Shown piece by piece: positions 8,912 through 18,262 of a stretch of 64,000 bases of DNA. The notes beneath the pieces were generated by a model. It was not told the origin of the DNA. It was given only the letters and a program-made list of their open reading frames with translations, and made no database searches. The translations under genes were made by a program, and so were the position numbers. The first letter of the stretch is position 1. Each line of letters opens with the position of its first letter. The DNA is from VXYK01 sp965221585 (lineage in GTDB: Bacteria; Actinomycetota; Acidimicrobiia; Acidimicrobiales; Aldehydirespiratoraceae): positions 1,550,001-1,614,000 of the forward strand of contig OZ244898.1 in the NCBI GenBank assembly GCA_965221585.1. Direction: 5' to 3'.

Positions 8912-9643
8912 TCATTTGAGGTTCAACCAATCCGGGATCTCCCCGATGTGGTCCAAGACCACGGTCGCGTGCCCCATGAGATCCTCTCGGGTAGCGGTTC
9001 CGGTCAGGACGCCGATCGTGACCATGCCGGCACGTCGTCCTGCTTCGAGGTCGTGCAGCGAGTCCCCCACCATCGCCACCTCCTCGGGCTCCAAACCGGT
9101 CGCCGCGCAGAACGCCTGTTGCATACCCGGTTCGGGTTTCGCGCCGAACCCGGAGTCAGACCCGGCAACGAAATCGAACTGTGTTGCAATACCAGCCTGT
9201 TCGAGGTGCGCCCGCGCGCCGGCCTCGTCGTCGTTGGTAGCGACGCCGAGGATCATGCCGTTCTGGACAAAGAGGCTCAACAGAGCAGGCAACGGGACCG
9301 GGGCGGACATTCTCGCTTGTGCCGCGCTCTCGAAGAAATACTGTCTCAGTGCGTCGCCAGAGATAGCCGGAACAGCGGACGAAACGATCTCCAGCACCTG
9401 CTCGGTTGTCCCCGCGACGAAGAGGCTGCTCGGGAGGAACCGCCCGGTCTCGAGATCGAATCCCATGGCATCGGCGAGCGCCTGACTCAACTCTGGGCAT
9501 CCGTCGGACACATGGGCGATGAAGTCCTGTGCCCATGGTCCCCAGGTCGCCTGGAAGTCGAACAGTGTGCCGTCCTTGTCGAATAGCAGGCCTTTGATCG
9601 CAAGCTCCTCGCTCGCGCCGATGCAGGTCGTGCGGATGGGCAT
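8912..9643 (-). CDS. HAD-superfamily phosphatase (phosphoglycolate phosphatase-like)
   Basis: Haloacid-dehalogenase-type hydrolase. Motif I is FDKDGTLFDF (nucleophile Asp of DKDGT). Motif II lies in LGVATND. Motif III/IV is GDSLHDLEAGRRAG with the magnesium-binding Asp. The helical cap sits between motifs I and II, as in Gph-like phosphatases. The ATG at 9643 is chosen because the upstream TTG at 9679 would add 12 residues without conserved character. It stands alone, divergent from the next gene. The substrate is not determinable; phosphoglycolate or another small phosphate ester is likely. Confidence 0.8.
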   Translation of the reverse strand: MPIRTTCIGASEELAIKGLLFDKDGTLFDFQATWGPWAQDFIAHVSDGCPELSQALADAMGFDLETGRFLPSSLFVAGTTEQVLEIVSSAVPAISGDALRQYFFESAAQARMSAPVPLPALLSLFVQNGMILGVATNDDEAGARAHLEQAGIATQFDFVAGSDSGFGAKPEPGMQQAFCAATGLEPEEVAMVGDSLHDLEAGRRAGMVTIGVLTGTATREDLMGHATVVLDHIGEIPDWLNLK

Positions 9644-9799
9644 GCAGGGAACTTTTGTTCGGTTCGGCGTCCGAAGCAAGCACCTGCTCGCTCATCGACG
9701 ATCGGGGGCTGAATGCCGGGGTTCTTGCTCCTCGTGACCGCGGTGATTAGCGTGGCCTGTCCGACACCGGCACCTATTCTCGTAGAGGAGTTGCGTCCA

Positions 9800-10693
9800 T
9801 TGACGGATTGGATCGCATTGTCTGCCCGAGCTGGTCGGGCCGGTCACGCGCTGGTGGGGTGGCTCATGTGGGACCCCGATGCCGTCGCCGCCTACGAAGC
9901 GCTCGGTGTGGCCAACGGACTGGGATGGATTCAGGCCTGGCGGCTCGCGCCGTTGGGGGATATCACACCAGCCGCGGCTTCAGCCATCACCTACTCGATC
10001 CGTCCTCAGTTTGTGGAACTCATCGTCGAGGCTTGGCGGGAGACGACCGACGCCGAGAGCATCCTCGCGGTACGCGACGCTGCCATCGAGCCTGGTCTCA
10101 CAACGATTGCGCCCGAACTCAGTGAATCGCTCGCTGGATTGGCGGAGCCACTCTGGCGAGGCATCGATTCTGTGCATCACGGAGCGCGCCCGTTGTTTGC
10201 GGCGAACCGTGCCATGCCCCGTCCCTCTGCCGGGCAGTCACTGTTGTCCGCATGGCTAGCCGCCAACTGTCTGCGGGAACTGCGTGGCGACAACCACTGG
10301 CTGCTCTGTGCCGCGGCCGATCTCGACGATGTCGAGGTCGGCCTCCTCCACTCGGCCATGGTCGATGTTGCCGAGTACGGCGACGAGGAATGGATCGCAC
10401 GTAGTCGCGGTGCCGACGACAAGGCAATAGCTCGAGGATGGAGGCGTCTCGAAGCCAAGGGCTTAGCGGACAACGCGGCGCTGAACGACGAAGGTCGCCA
10501 GTTCCGTAAGGAACTCGAAAGTCGGACTGATGAATTGACCGCCCCGGCATGGAAGGCGATCGGAGAGACGGTTGCCCGTGCTTTCTGCGAGGCTGTCGAA
10601 CCGCACCACGCGGCGTTCCTGGCACGCGTCGACGCCACCGCTGGTCCAAGGTGGATGCCTGCTTTGCGACATCGACCCTCTGCAGCTTCCTGA
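9800..10693 (+). CDS. SCO6745-like helical protein, function unknown
   Basis: About 297 residues, mostly helical. The pattern of an N-terminal GRAGHALVGWLMWDPDAV segment, a middle part that looks like a winged helix (ARGWRRLEAKGLAD...LNDEGRQF), and a C-terminal RWMPALRH resembles the actinobacterial SCO6745 family, whose biochemical role is not established. The TTG at 9800 is preceded by GAGGAG (9785-9790) at proper spacing. An ATG at 9713 in the same frame would add a hydrophobic lead ending in Cys (VISVAC) but has no basic N-terminal residue and a weaker site, so I prefer the later start. Family call is moderate. Confidence 0.65.
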   Translation: MTDWIALSARAGRAGHALVGWLMWDPDAVAAYEALGVANGLGWIQAWRLAPLGDITPAAASAITYSIRPQFVELIVEAWRETTDAESILAVRDAAIEPGLTTIAPELSESLAGLAEPLWRGIDSVHHGARPLFAANRAMPRPSAGQSLLSAWLAANCLRELRGDNHWLLCAAADLDDVEVGLLHSAMVDVAEYGDEEWIARSRGADDKAIARGWRRLEAKGLADNAALNDEGRQFRKELESRTDELTAPAWKAIGETVARAFCEAVEPHHAAFLARVDATAGPRWMPALRHRPSAAS

Positions 10694-10761
10694 GCGTCAG
10701 GCACGGTCGATCGCTCGCAGACCTCTCAATGGCTTCGCCGCGCGCCGGGGGCTCGTCACTC

Positions 10762-11568
10762 CTAGCTCAAGGACTCGGTGAGATTGTTGATCGAGGCGCG
10801 CAGGCCGAGTGCGTAGGTGTCGGCGATGGCGGTGTCTCGGTGCTCGCTGTGAGCCTGGGTCCGGTCGGGGTCCAGGGCGACGGCCATGAAGGCTTGGCGA
10901 CTTGGGAAGGTGTTGAACCGGACTTGATGCCAGGATCGTCCGTCGCCGATGATCGTGCCTTCGACGGAGAACCATCCGTCGATCCGGACACCGTTCGGCA
11001 CAGCCACAGAGCCGGCGACCTCCTGGTAGGCCTCCATGTGGTCGGGCGTCGATGTTGCGCCGGCCTCGTCATGGAAGCGGATGACGTGGAGCATCGTGTA
11101 GGGTCCGTCATCGTCGGTGGGCGGGTGCGGCACGTCGGCCCAGTCGACCCGTGGAGGTGCCTCCGGGAACTCCAAAGGTTGACTGCCAATGACAATGGTC
11201 TCCTTCATTCCGGCTTCTTTGTGTTCGTGGGCTTTTTGGAAGTCCTCACGCTCCTGCATCGCGATGAACGATTTCCGAGTGGGATAGCGCACTACGCCGA
11301 TCCGGTCCCATCGGGGTTCCTCGCCGATGAACTGGTCCTCCACCTCAGCGACGAAAACGATCTCGGCCCCCACCGCCGACAGCGGCCCGATCGGCGTGTA
11401 CTCGTCGTCTGCCTCGCGTCCGCTGAGCGTCGTCTCCCGACCGTCGGTGTACTCCGCCTGTTCCTTGTATCGCATCAGGTTGACCATCCACACCGGCCCG
11501 TCGTCGGCCGGTGGCGTGGTGGCGAGTTTGATGGCGTAGTCGCGGTCTATCTTTCCGTAGCCAGGCAT
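10762..11568 (-). CDS. Two-domain DUF1330/dimeric alpha-beta barrel protein
   Basis: 268-residue protein made of two related ferredoxin-like barrel halves. The first begins at GPVWMVNLMRYKEQ, the second at GPYTMLHVIRFHDE. Each has the strand-helix pattern of DUF1330/EthD-type proteins, which usually bind or modify small molecules without a metal. No catalytic residues can be named. It has a good GGAGGAA ribosome-binding site. Its promoter carries the same 32-bp element as the dehalogenase gene, suggesting the two respond to the same signal. It stands alone in its transcription unit. Confidence 0.65.
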   Translation of the reverse strand: MPGYGKIDRDYAIKLATTPPADDGPVWMVNLMRYKEQAEYTDGRETTLSGREADDEYTPIGPLSAVGAEIVFVAEVEDQFIGEEPRWDRIGVVRYPTRKSFIAMQEREDFQKAHEHKEAGMKETIVIGSQPLEFPEAPPRVDWADVPHPPTDDDGPYTMLHVIRFHDEAGATSTPDHMEAYQEVAGSVAVPNGVRIDGWFSVEGTIIGDGRSWHQVRFNTFPSRQAFMAVALDPDRTQAHSEHRDTAIADTYALGLRASINNLTESLS

Positions 11569-11598
11569 GGTCGTTCCTCCTCGGAGTCCGCCGCCAAA

Positions 11599-11630
11599 CC
11601 TAATCTATTGCCATTCATTCTGGCAATTCA
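11599..11630 (-). promoter_or_regulatory. DUF1330 gene promoter element (shared motif, copy 2)
   Basis: A perfect inverted repeat ATTGCC-N9-GGCAAT (11607-11627) lies next to a minus-strand TAGATT -10 box (11607-11602). The whole element equals copy 1 at 8838-8869 in 23 of 32 positions. The palindrome covers the -35 to -10 interval, as expected for a repressor site. Confidence 0.55.
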
Positions 11631-11782
11631 TTGGGTTGGGGGCGACGATTCTCAGCTCAAGCGGTCGCCGACAACGCCAGTTACGCCTAGCCGGGCTTCT
11701 CCCCCACTTCCACGTTCGAGTCAGGGCGAAGGGAACGACCCAAACCACGAATGGCCCAACCGCGCGCCCACTGGGCGCAACT

Positions 11783-14053
11783 CTATTGATGCGCCATCGC
11801 GTCGGTGAGGGTCGACGTGAAATCGAAGGGGGTCGGCGGGCCGGTCTGGACGCGCAGGCGGGTGAAGGTTTGCGGCGCCGGGCTGGGCGGCTCGTAGTCG
11901 GCGCACACGCGGAAAGGTCGCCCGTATCCGACGGTGAGAAACGCGCCGTCGGCGCTGAAGAGCATGGGCATGCCGCCTGGCAGGGTCATCGTGGCCGGGT
12001 CAACCCCCTCTGCGGTGTGAATAGCGATGTCGAACACGCCGTCGACCGCGATGCCGTCCACGGTGATGAATCGGGCCCCTGCGGGAACGTCGACGGCTAG
12101 CCGATGCTCAGTCCCGTCGAGGGCCAGCACCCAGGTGGTCGAGCCGCCGTCGAGGAACCAGGCCCATCCGGCCAGATGGTTGCCCTGCTCACACAGAACA
12201 CCCCGCTCATCGCCAACCAACGGCTGTGAGAAGTGGGCCGTCATGCGGAACCCCCCGAACAGGATGGGGCTGTGGACCTCGTGGATCTTGTCCCCGGGCG
12301 CGAGATAGTAGTCGCCCCGGTACTCGAGCCACGGGGTGTGCATCTGCTCGATTCGAGACACACGGTCGTCGCTGAGCGGAAGAACCTGGTTGCGCTCAGC
12401 TTCGGTGTCCCACAGGGCCGTCAACTCGGCCAGCTTCTCAGGCTCCCGGTCGGCAAGATCAGTCGTCTCGGAGAAGTCCTGCGCGGTGTTGAACAGGAGC
12501 CATTCGTCGTCGCTGAAGTCGGCAGAGCCGCTGAGAAGCTCCCGGTCGTTGGCCGTGAGTTGGTTCACGTGGTTGGTGACAGCCTTCCAGCCGTCGGCAT
12601 AGATCGCCCTACTCCCCCAGCACTCGTAGTACTGGGCTGTGCGCACCTCGCCCGCCTTCGGGTCGGCCAGCGGAGCGGCGAAGGAGACGCCGTCGTAGGA
12701 GAGCTGCTCGACGCCGTCGAGGTGGCTCGGTGCCTCGACTCCGGCCAGGTCGAGAATCGTGAGCGGAACGTCGGTGGCGTGGACGTACTGGTGCCGTACC
12801 GTCCCGGGTGAGTCGATTCCCGCCGGCCACGAGACGATCATCGGGTCGCGGACGCCGCCCTCGAAGGTGTAGCGTTTCCAGCGCCGAAACGGCGTGTTGC
12901 CGGCCCAGGCCCACCCCCACGGCATGTGGCCGTTCGAGTTGAACCCGCCGAGATCGTCGAGGTGGGCCAATGAGTCGTCGACCTCGTCGGTCTCGTCGGT
13001 GGTGACGTGACGCAGGTGGTTCCAGGTGCCGTGCGGGCCACCCTCGGCCGAGGCGCCATTGTCCGACACCAGCACCACGATGGTGTCGTCGCCCCGGCCC
13101 AGGTCGTCGATGGCGTCGAGCACGCGGCCGATCTGGTGGTCGCAGTACGACAGGAACCCCGCGTAGACCTCCATCATGCGGCTGTAGAGCCGACGCCGGT
13201 CGGCGTCGATCTCGGCCCAGGGCTCGACCCAGTCGGGCCGCTCGGAGAGCACGGCATCGTCGGGGACGATGCCCATCGCCTTCTGACGGGCGAACGTCTC
13301 GGTACGCCAGATGTCCCAGCCGCCATCGAAGCGCCCGCGGTACCGGTCGATCCACTCAGCGGGAGCCTGATGCGGCGCGTGAGGCGCGGCAGTCGCGTAC
13401 CAGAGCAGGAACGGGCGAGCGGGGTTGTGCTGATGGAGTTCACGGAACTGGGCGATGGCCTCATCGGCGAGATCGGCCTCTAGGTGATACCCCTCCTCAG
13501 GGCGGCGCGGCGGTTCGACATGCTGCTGGTCGCGCACCAGGTTCGGGGTCCACTGGTTGGTCGTGCCGTTGAGGAAGCCGTAGTAGCGCTCGAAGCCGAC
13601 GCCGGTAGGCCACATGTCATAGGGGCCGACAGCGCGCTGGTCGCGGGGCACCAGGTGCCACTTGCCGATCGCCGTCGTCGAATATCCCTGCGCCCGCAGC
13701 ACCTCCGCAAGCGTGCCCGCGCCCGCCGGGAAGCAACCTGTGTAGCCCGGGTAGTTGATCGGCATGTCGGGGAGCATCCCCATCCCCACACGGTGGTGAC
13801 TGCGGCCCGTGAGCAGGCAGGCCCGGGTCGGCGAGCAGATCGCCGTGGTGTGAAAGTTGGTGAACCGCACGCCCCGGTCGGCCAACCGGTCGATGTTGGG
13901 CGTGTCGATGTCGGAGCCGTAGCAGCCCAGCTGCGCGAAGCCGGCGTCGTCGAGCACGATCACGACCACATTCGGTGCGTCGGAGCGGTACGGGCTCGAC
14001 ATCGGCGGTGGAGTGCTGTCGATCAGACTCAGGCGGATCTCAGGAGCGGTCAT
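11783..14053 (-). CDS. Arylsulfatase (Cys-type, S1 family), second of tandem pair
   Basis: Sulfatase of 756 residues hydrolysing a sulfate ester. The maturation and active-site motif is CSPTRACLLTGR, whose Cys must be converted to formylglycine. Metal-binding acidic residues lie in VIVLDDAGFAQLGCYG and VLVSDNGAS. A long C-terminal domain follows the core, as in Pseudomonas AtsA-type enzymes. There is no signal peptide, so the enzyme should be cytoplasmic. The start at 14053 is 14 bases after the stop of the preceding sulfatase; a longer upstream frame would overlap that gene. The formylglycine-generating enzyme is not in the window. Confidence 0.9.
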   Translation of the reverse strand: MTAPEIRLSLIDSTPPPMSSPYRSDAPNVVVIVLDDAGFAQLGCYGSDIDTPNIDRLADRGVRFTNFHTTAICSPTRACLLTGRSHHRVGMGMLPDMPINYPGYTGCFPAGAGTLAEVLRAQGYSTTAIGKWHLVPRDQRAVGPYDMWPTGVGFERYYGFLNGTTNQWTPNLVRDQQHVEPPRRPEEGYHLEADLADEAIAQFRELHQHNPARPFLLWYATAAPHAPHQAPAEWIDRYRGRFDGGWDIWRTETFARQKAMGIVPDDAVLSERPDWVEPWAEIDADRRRLYSRMMEVYAGFLSYCDHQIGRVLDAIDDLGRGDDTIVVLVSDNGASAEGGPHGTWNHLRHVTTDETDEVDDSLAHLDDLGGFNSNGHMPWGWAWAGNTPFRRWKRYTFEGGVRDPMIVSWPAGIDSPGTVRHQYVHATDVPLTILDLAGVEAPSHLDGVEQLSYDGVSFAAPLADPKAGEVRTAQYYECWGSRAIYADGWKAVTNHVNQLTANDRELLSGSADFSDDEWLLFNTAQDFSETTDLADREPEKLAELTALWDTEAERNQVLPLSDDRVSRIEQMHTPWLEYRGDYYLAPGDKIHEVHSPILFGGFRMTAHFSQPLVGDERGVLCEQGNHLAGWAWFLDGGSTTWVLALDGTEHRLAVDVPAGARFITVDGIAVDGVFDIAIHTAEGVDPATMTLPGGMPMLFSADGAFLTVGYGRPFRVCADYEPPSPAPQTFTRLRVQTGPPTPFDFTSTLTDAMAHQ

Positions 14054-14067
14054 TGCTCGAATCCCCG

Positions 14068-16335
14068 CTACTGGTGCCGCATCGCCCGTTCGAGTTCGGC
14101 TTCGAGATCGAACTCGGCGGCGGGAGAGGTGTCGAAGACCAAGCCGCTGAAGTTGCTCGGTGCCGGAGCCGGCGGCTGGTAGCGGTCGCTGACCGGGAAG
14201 TGCCGGGCATAGCCGACCGTCAGGAACGCTCCGTCGGACGCCCACGGCCCCATGACTCCGACATCGAAGGAGCCCTCAGCGACCTGTTCGTCTCCGTCGC
14301 GAACCACCACCTCAAGCTCGCCCCTCTCCACCGTCAGGTCCACGACGAGCAGTTCGCTGCCGCCAACCGTAGGCGCGACGAGCTCATGGTTGCGGCCGTG
14401 CGCATTGATTGCCAGATGCAGGGCACCACGATCGAGGAACAATGCCCAACCGGCGATCCAGTCTCCCTGCTCGAACAGGACCCCTGAGGCGCCGGCTGCG
14501 AGTCCGCCGTCGAAGCGGGCCGCGATGCGGCACGGTCCGAAGATCATCGGTCCCGACAGCTCGTGAACCTTGTCACCGGGGCGCAGCCGATGCTGGGTCC
14601 GGAAGTTGAGCCAGGGCATGCGCATGTGTTCGAGGTTGGCCCTCGGCGCGCGGTCGTTCAATGGCAAGACGTGGTTGCGCTCGGCCTCGGCCTCCCAGAT
14701 CGAGATCAGCTCGGCGAGCTTCTCGGGCTCGGTCTCGGCCAGGTTCTTCGACTCGGTGAAGTCCCTCCGGGTGTCGAAGAGCTCCCAGTCGTCGGTCGCG
14801 AAGTCGTCGCTGCCTTCAATCAGCTTCATCTCGTCCGCGTGGAACTGGCTCACATGGTTGGTGACGGCCTTCCAGCCGTCCGCATAGACCGCGCGACTCC
14901 CCCAACACTCGTAGTACTGCGTGGTCCGAGCCTCCGCCGCGTCGGCGTCCGCGAGTATCCCGCCCAGAGACACGCCGTCGAGGCTCATCTGCTCGATCCC
15001 GTCGAGCACCTCGGGCACATCGAGGCCCAGCATCTCTAGCACCGTCGGCATCAGGTCGGTGACATGGCAGTACTGGTCGCGGGTCGAACCCGGGTCGGGG
15101 CAGCCTGGCGCGGAAATGATCAGCGGATCACGGACCCCACCCTCGAAGGTGTAGCGCTTCCAGCGCCGGAACGGCGTGTTGCCGGCCCAGGCCCACCCCC
15201 AGGGGTAATGGTTGTAGGACATGAAACCGCCGAGCTCGTCCATGTGGGCGAACTCGGCGTCGAGCGAGTCGTCGTCCCGGGTCTTGACGTACTGCTGCAT
15301 CACGTTCCACGTGCCGTGCGGGCCGCCCTCGGGCGACGCGCCGTTGTCGGAGATCACCACCACCACCGTGTTGTCGAGTTCCCCGGTTGACTCAAGATGG
15401 TCGAGCACCCGCCCGATGTGATGGTCGGTATGGGAGACGAATCCGGCGTAGACCTCCATCATCCGCGCGTAGAGCCGGCGGCGGTCCTCATCGACATCAT
15501 CCCATGCCTCGATCCAGTCCGGCCGTGCTGAGAGTTCCGCATTGGCGGGTACCACCCCGCGTTCTTTGGCCCGGGCCAGAGTCTGGCTGCGCCAGACATC
15601 CCAACCGGCGTCGAAGCGGCCTCGGTGGCGCTCGACCCACTCGGCTGGCGCGTGATGCGGCGCGTGAGGTGAGCCAGTCGCGTAGTACAGGAAGAACGGC
15701 TGATCGGCGCGGCTCTGTCTGAGCTGTCGCAGCTGCGCGATGGCCTGGTCGGCCAGGTCGACGTCGAGGTGGTAACCATCGGCGGGTGTGGCCGGCGGTT
15801 CGATGTGTTCGTGGTCGCGGACCAGGTTCGGGGTCCACTGGTTGGTCTCGGCGTTGAGGAAGCCGTAGTAGCGCTCGAATCCCTGACCGCTCGGCCACAT
15901 GTGGAACGGCCCGGTGTCGCGCTGGTCCCACGGAACCAGGTGCCATTTGCCGATCGCCCGGGTGGCCCAGCCGCGGTCGCGCAGCACGTGGGCCAGAGTC
16001 CCCGCTGCCCGAGGGAACTCGCCTGTGTAACCGGGGAAGTTCAGCGGCACGTCGGGCACCAGACCCATGCCGACGCGGTGGTGGTTGCGTCCGGTGAGCA
16101 GACAGGCGCGAGTCGGCGAGCAGATGGCGGTGGTGTGGAAGTTGGTGAACCGAACGCCGCGCTCGGCAAGCCGGTCGAGGTTCGGTGTATCGATATCGGA
16201 TCCGTAACAGCCCGTCTGGGCGAACCCGAGGTCGTCCAACACGATCACGAGCACATTGTGTGCGTCGACGGGGAACGGGGCTTCGGGACCCGTCGAAGTT
16301 GAGTCCGTGATCGACAGAGCGATGTTCTCGGTCAA
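14068..16335 (-). CDS. Arylsulfatase (Cys-type, S1 family), first of tandem pair
   Basis: 755-residue paralogue of the next sulfatase, of almost equal length and colinear over its whole length, so the pair arose by tandem duplication. It carries the same CSPTRACLLTGR active-site motif, a VIVLDDLGFAQTGCYG metal site and VVISDNGAS. It starts with TTG after GGAGAG. No export signal is seen. The gene is divergent from the SDR dehydrogenase across a 121-base gap, and the pair likely forms one operon. Imported sulfated substrate is likely. Differences between the copies suggest divergent substrate preference. Confidence 0.9.
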   Translation of the reverse strand: MTENIALSITDSTSTGPEAPFPVDAHNVLVIVLDDLGFAQTGCYGSDIDTPNLDRLAERGVRFTNFHTTAICSPTRACLLTGRNHHRVGMGLVPDVPLNFPGYTGEFPRAAGTLAHVLRDRGWATRAIGKWHLVPWDQRDTGPFHMWPSGQGFERYYGFLNAETNQWTPNLVRDHEHIEPPATPADGYHLDVDLADQAIAQLRQLRQSRADQPFFLYYATGSPHAPHHAPAEWVERHRGRFDAGWDVWRSQTLARAKERGVVPANAELSARPDWIEAWDDVDEDRRRLYARMMEVYAGFVSHTDHHIGRVLDHLESTGELDNTVVVVISDNGASPEGGPHGTWNVMQQYVKTRDDDSLDAEFAHMDELGGFMSYNHYPWGWAWAGNTPFRRWKRYTFEGGVRDPLIISAPGCPDPGSTRDQYCHVTDLMPTVLEMLGLDVPEVLDGIEQMSLDGVSLGGILADADAAEARTTQYYECWGSRAVYADGWKAVTNHVSQFHADEMKLIEGSDDFATDDWELFDTRRDFTESKNLAETEPEKLAELISIWEAEAERNHVLPLNDRAPRANLEHMRMPWLNFRTQHRLRPGDKVHELSGPMIFGPCRIAARFDGGLAAGASGVLFEQGDWIAGWALFLDRGALHLAINAHGRNHELVAPTVGGSELLVVDLTVERGELEVVVRDGDEQVAEGSFDVGVMGPWASDGAFLTVGYARHFPVSDRYQPPAPAPSNFSGLVFDTSPAAEFDLEAELERAMRHQ

Positions 16336-16456
16336 AGACTCTCCCCTCCTCCTTGCCGGAGACCAACCTCGATACTCAACGATTTCTCGGTACGCAAAGA
16401 TCCATTGGTACTCTATGGCACCGCGAAGTGCCTAGTCAGGAACTCCGCCAGCTGCG
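16336..16456. promoter_or_regulatory. Divergent promoter region, sulfatases / SDR
   Basis: Gap of 121 bases holding the start signals of the sulfatase pair (minus) and the SDR gene (plus). An imperfect inverted repeat, CCATTG-N5-CTATGG (16402-16418), and a repeated GGTAC are visible near its centre. No clear sigma-70 hexamers stand out. Confidence 0.35.
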
Positions 16457-17239
16457 ATGAAGCGAGACACGATGAGCGACTTCGAGGGAAAACGAGCTTT
16501 GGTCACCGGGGCTGGGGCCGGAATCGGTCGCGCGATCGCCCAGCGCCTCAGCGACGCCGGTGCTGCGGTCGCCTGCGTCGACATCAACGGCGACGCTGCC
16601 AACGAGGCGGCTGAGAGCCTCGGTCACGGCGCGGTGGGTCTGGCTGCCGATGTCGGCGACGAAGCGAGCACCGCCGCAGCAGTCGATGCCGCGGTCGACC
16701 AACTCGGAGGACTCGATGTCGTCGTCAACAACGTCGGCATCGTGATCCTGAAGAGCCTCGAAGAGTCGACGCTCGACGAGTGGGACCGGACGATGACGGT
16801 CAACCTCCGTTCGATGTTCCTGGTGACGCAGCGGTCGCTGCCCGCGCTCAAGGAGTCGTCCGACGCGGCCATCGTGAACATCGCCTCGGTCGCGGCGCTG
16901 CGCTACTCCCACATCCACCCTGCCTACACCGCATCGAAGGGAGGAGTCGTCGCGTTCACCCGCGAAATCGCAGTCGAGCTCGCCAAGTACGGCATCCGGG
17001 TCAACAGCGTCGCACCGGGCCCGGTGAAGACCGAGGTCCTCGAAGGGCTGACCGACGCCGAGCTCGCCGACATCGGCTTGAAGTTCCTCCTCGGACGAAT
17101 GTGCCGGCCGGCCGACATCGCCGAGGCGGTGGCGTTCCTTGCGTCGCACCGGGCGGCGTGCATCACCGGCGTGACCCTCCCGGTCACCGGCGGAGTCGAA
17201 CTTCCGACATCGACGGCCCCAATGCCGTGGAACGAGTAG
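16457..17239 (+). CDS. SDR-family NAD(P)-dependent oxidoreductase
   Basis: Classical short-chain dehydrogenase of 260 residues. The cofactor loop is TGAGAGIG (17-24), NNVG is at 91-94, and the catalytic residues are Ser144, Tyr157 and Lys161 (YTASK). PG and the C-terminal ITG...TGG are intact. It oxidises or reduces a hydroxyl or keto group, probably on a sugar or small carbonyl. Asp42 after the second strand suggests NAD preference. A second in-frame ATG five codons later is also possible. It precedes an epimerase gene by 42 bases, with the sulfatases divergent, suggesting a shared catabolic pathway. Confidence 0.9.
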   Translation: MKRDTMSDFEGKRALVTGAGAGIGRAIAQRLSDAGAAVACVDINGDAANEAAESLGHGAVGLAADVGDEASTAAAVDAAVDQLGGLDVVVNNVGIVILKSLEESTLDEWDRTMTVNLRSMFLVTQRSLPALKESSDAAIVNIASVAALRYSHIHPAYTASKGGVVAFTREIAVELAKYGIRVNSVAPGPVKTEVLEGLTDAELADIGLKFLLGRMCRPADIAEAVAFLASHRAACITGVTLPVTGGVELPTSTAPMPWNE

Positions 17240-17281
17240 CGGCGCGACACGCCGAAGTCGATCAGACAGGAGACAAGTAGA

Positions 17282-18253
17282 TTGAAAGTACTGCTCACCG
17301 GCAGCGCGGGGCGGATCGGAACCACAACCCTGCCGCGCCTGCTCGACGCGGGCCACGAGGTTCGCTGCTTCGACACCTTGAACGACTTCCCCAGTCACCC
17401 TCACGGCTTCAACGAGGCGGTCGAGGCTCACCTTCGTTCCCAGGACCTGGACTTCGAGTGGATCTGGGGCGATATCCGCGACCCCGACGACGTCCGGCAG
17501 GCGGTTGACGGTGTCGACGCGGTCGTGCACTTCGCTGCGATGACGCTCCCCACCCACTGCGAGGAGGAATGGGAGTACTGCTGGGACACCAACTATGGCG
17601 GGACGCGCAACGTCGTCGAAGCGATCGAGGCGTCGAGCAGCAAGCCGAAGCTCCTGTTCGCATCGTCGGTCGCGGTCTACGGTTTCCCGCCCGAGGACGG
17701 CGAACCGTTCGACGAGGACGCACTCCTGCCGTCGACCTGCACCTATGCGGCGACCAAGATCGCCAGCGAACTCGGGATTCGCCGGTCGACAATCAACTAC
17801 ACGATCCTGCGGATCGCCTCGGTCTTGGACTTCAGCGCGCCCGAGATGCTGCTGGCCAGCAGCCCCTTCTCCCACGACCGCCTCCGCAAGGAGGTCATGT
17901 TGAAGAGTCCCACCTCACCGGCGCACTTCGTCTCGCGCGACGACGTGAACACGGCTGTCCTCAACGCGTTGACGAACCCGGACTCAGATCGAGGCATCTT
18001 CAACGTCGCCGGCCCCGACGACTGCCGCTCGACGTTCAAGGACCTGCAGGACCAGATGGCGATGGCGTTCGGCGGCCAGGCATCGGAGGACTCGGAATGG
18101 GGCACGAGCACCTACCCGCAGTACTTCTACGACACCTCCCGGTCCGATGCCGTGCTGCAGTACGTCCGCACCGGACGCTCGGCGATCATCGAGAACATCC
18201 AGGAGTCGGTTCCCGAGATCCTCGACTTCGCGCAGCGGTTCTCCGGCGAGTAG
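17282..18253 (+). CDS. NAD-dependent epimerase/dehydratase family protein
   Basis: Extended SDR of 323 residues. The GxxGxxG loop is TGSAGRIG (Gly7, Gly10, Gly13). The catalytic Tyr155 and Lys159 lie in YAATK, with Ser128/129 in FASSVAVYG. Such proteins act on nucleotide sugars or oxidise sugars such as uronates. It begins with TTG, supported by an AGGAG site a few bases upstream. It is the second gene of the SDR operon and ends 9 bases before the convergent importer operon. Confidence 0.85.
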   Translation: MKVLLTGSAGRIGTTTLPRLLDAGHEVRCFDTLNDFPSHPHGFNEAVEAHLRSQDLDFEWIWGDIRDPDDVRQAVDGVDAVVHFAAMTLPTHCEEEWEYCWDTNYGGTRNVVEAIEASSSKPKLLFASSVAVYGFPPEDGEPFDEDALLPSTCTYAATKIASELGIRRSTINYTILRIASVLDFSAPEMLLASSPFSHDRLRKEVMLKSPTSPAHFVSRDDVNTAVLNALTNPDSDRGIFNVAGPDDCRSTFKDLQDQMAMAFGGQASEDSEWGTSTYPQYFYDTSRSDAVLQYVRTGRSAIIENIQESVPEILDFAQRFSGE

Positions 18254-18262
18254 CGGGCTCTC

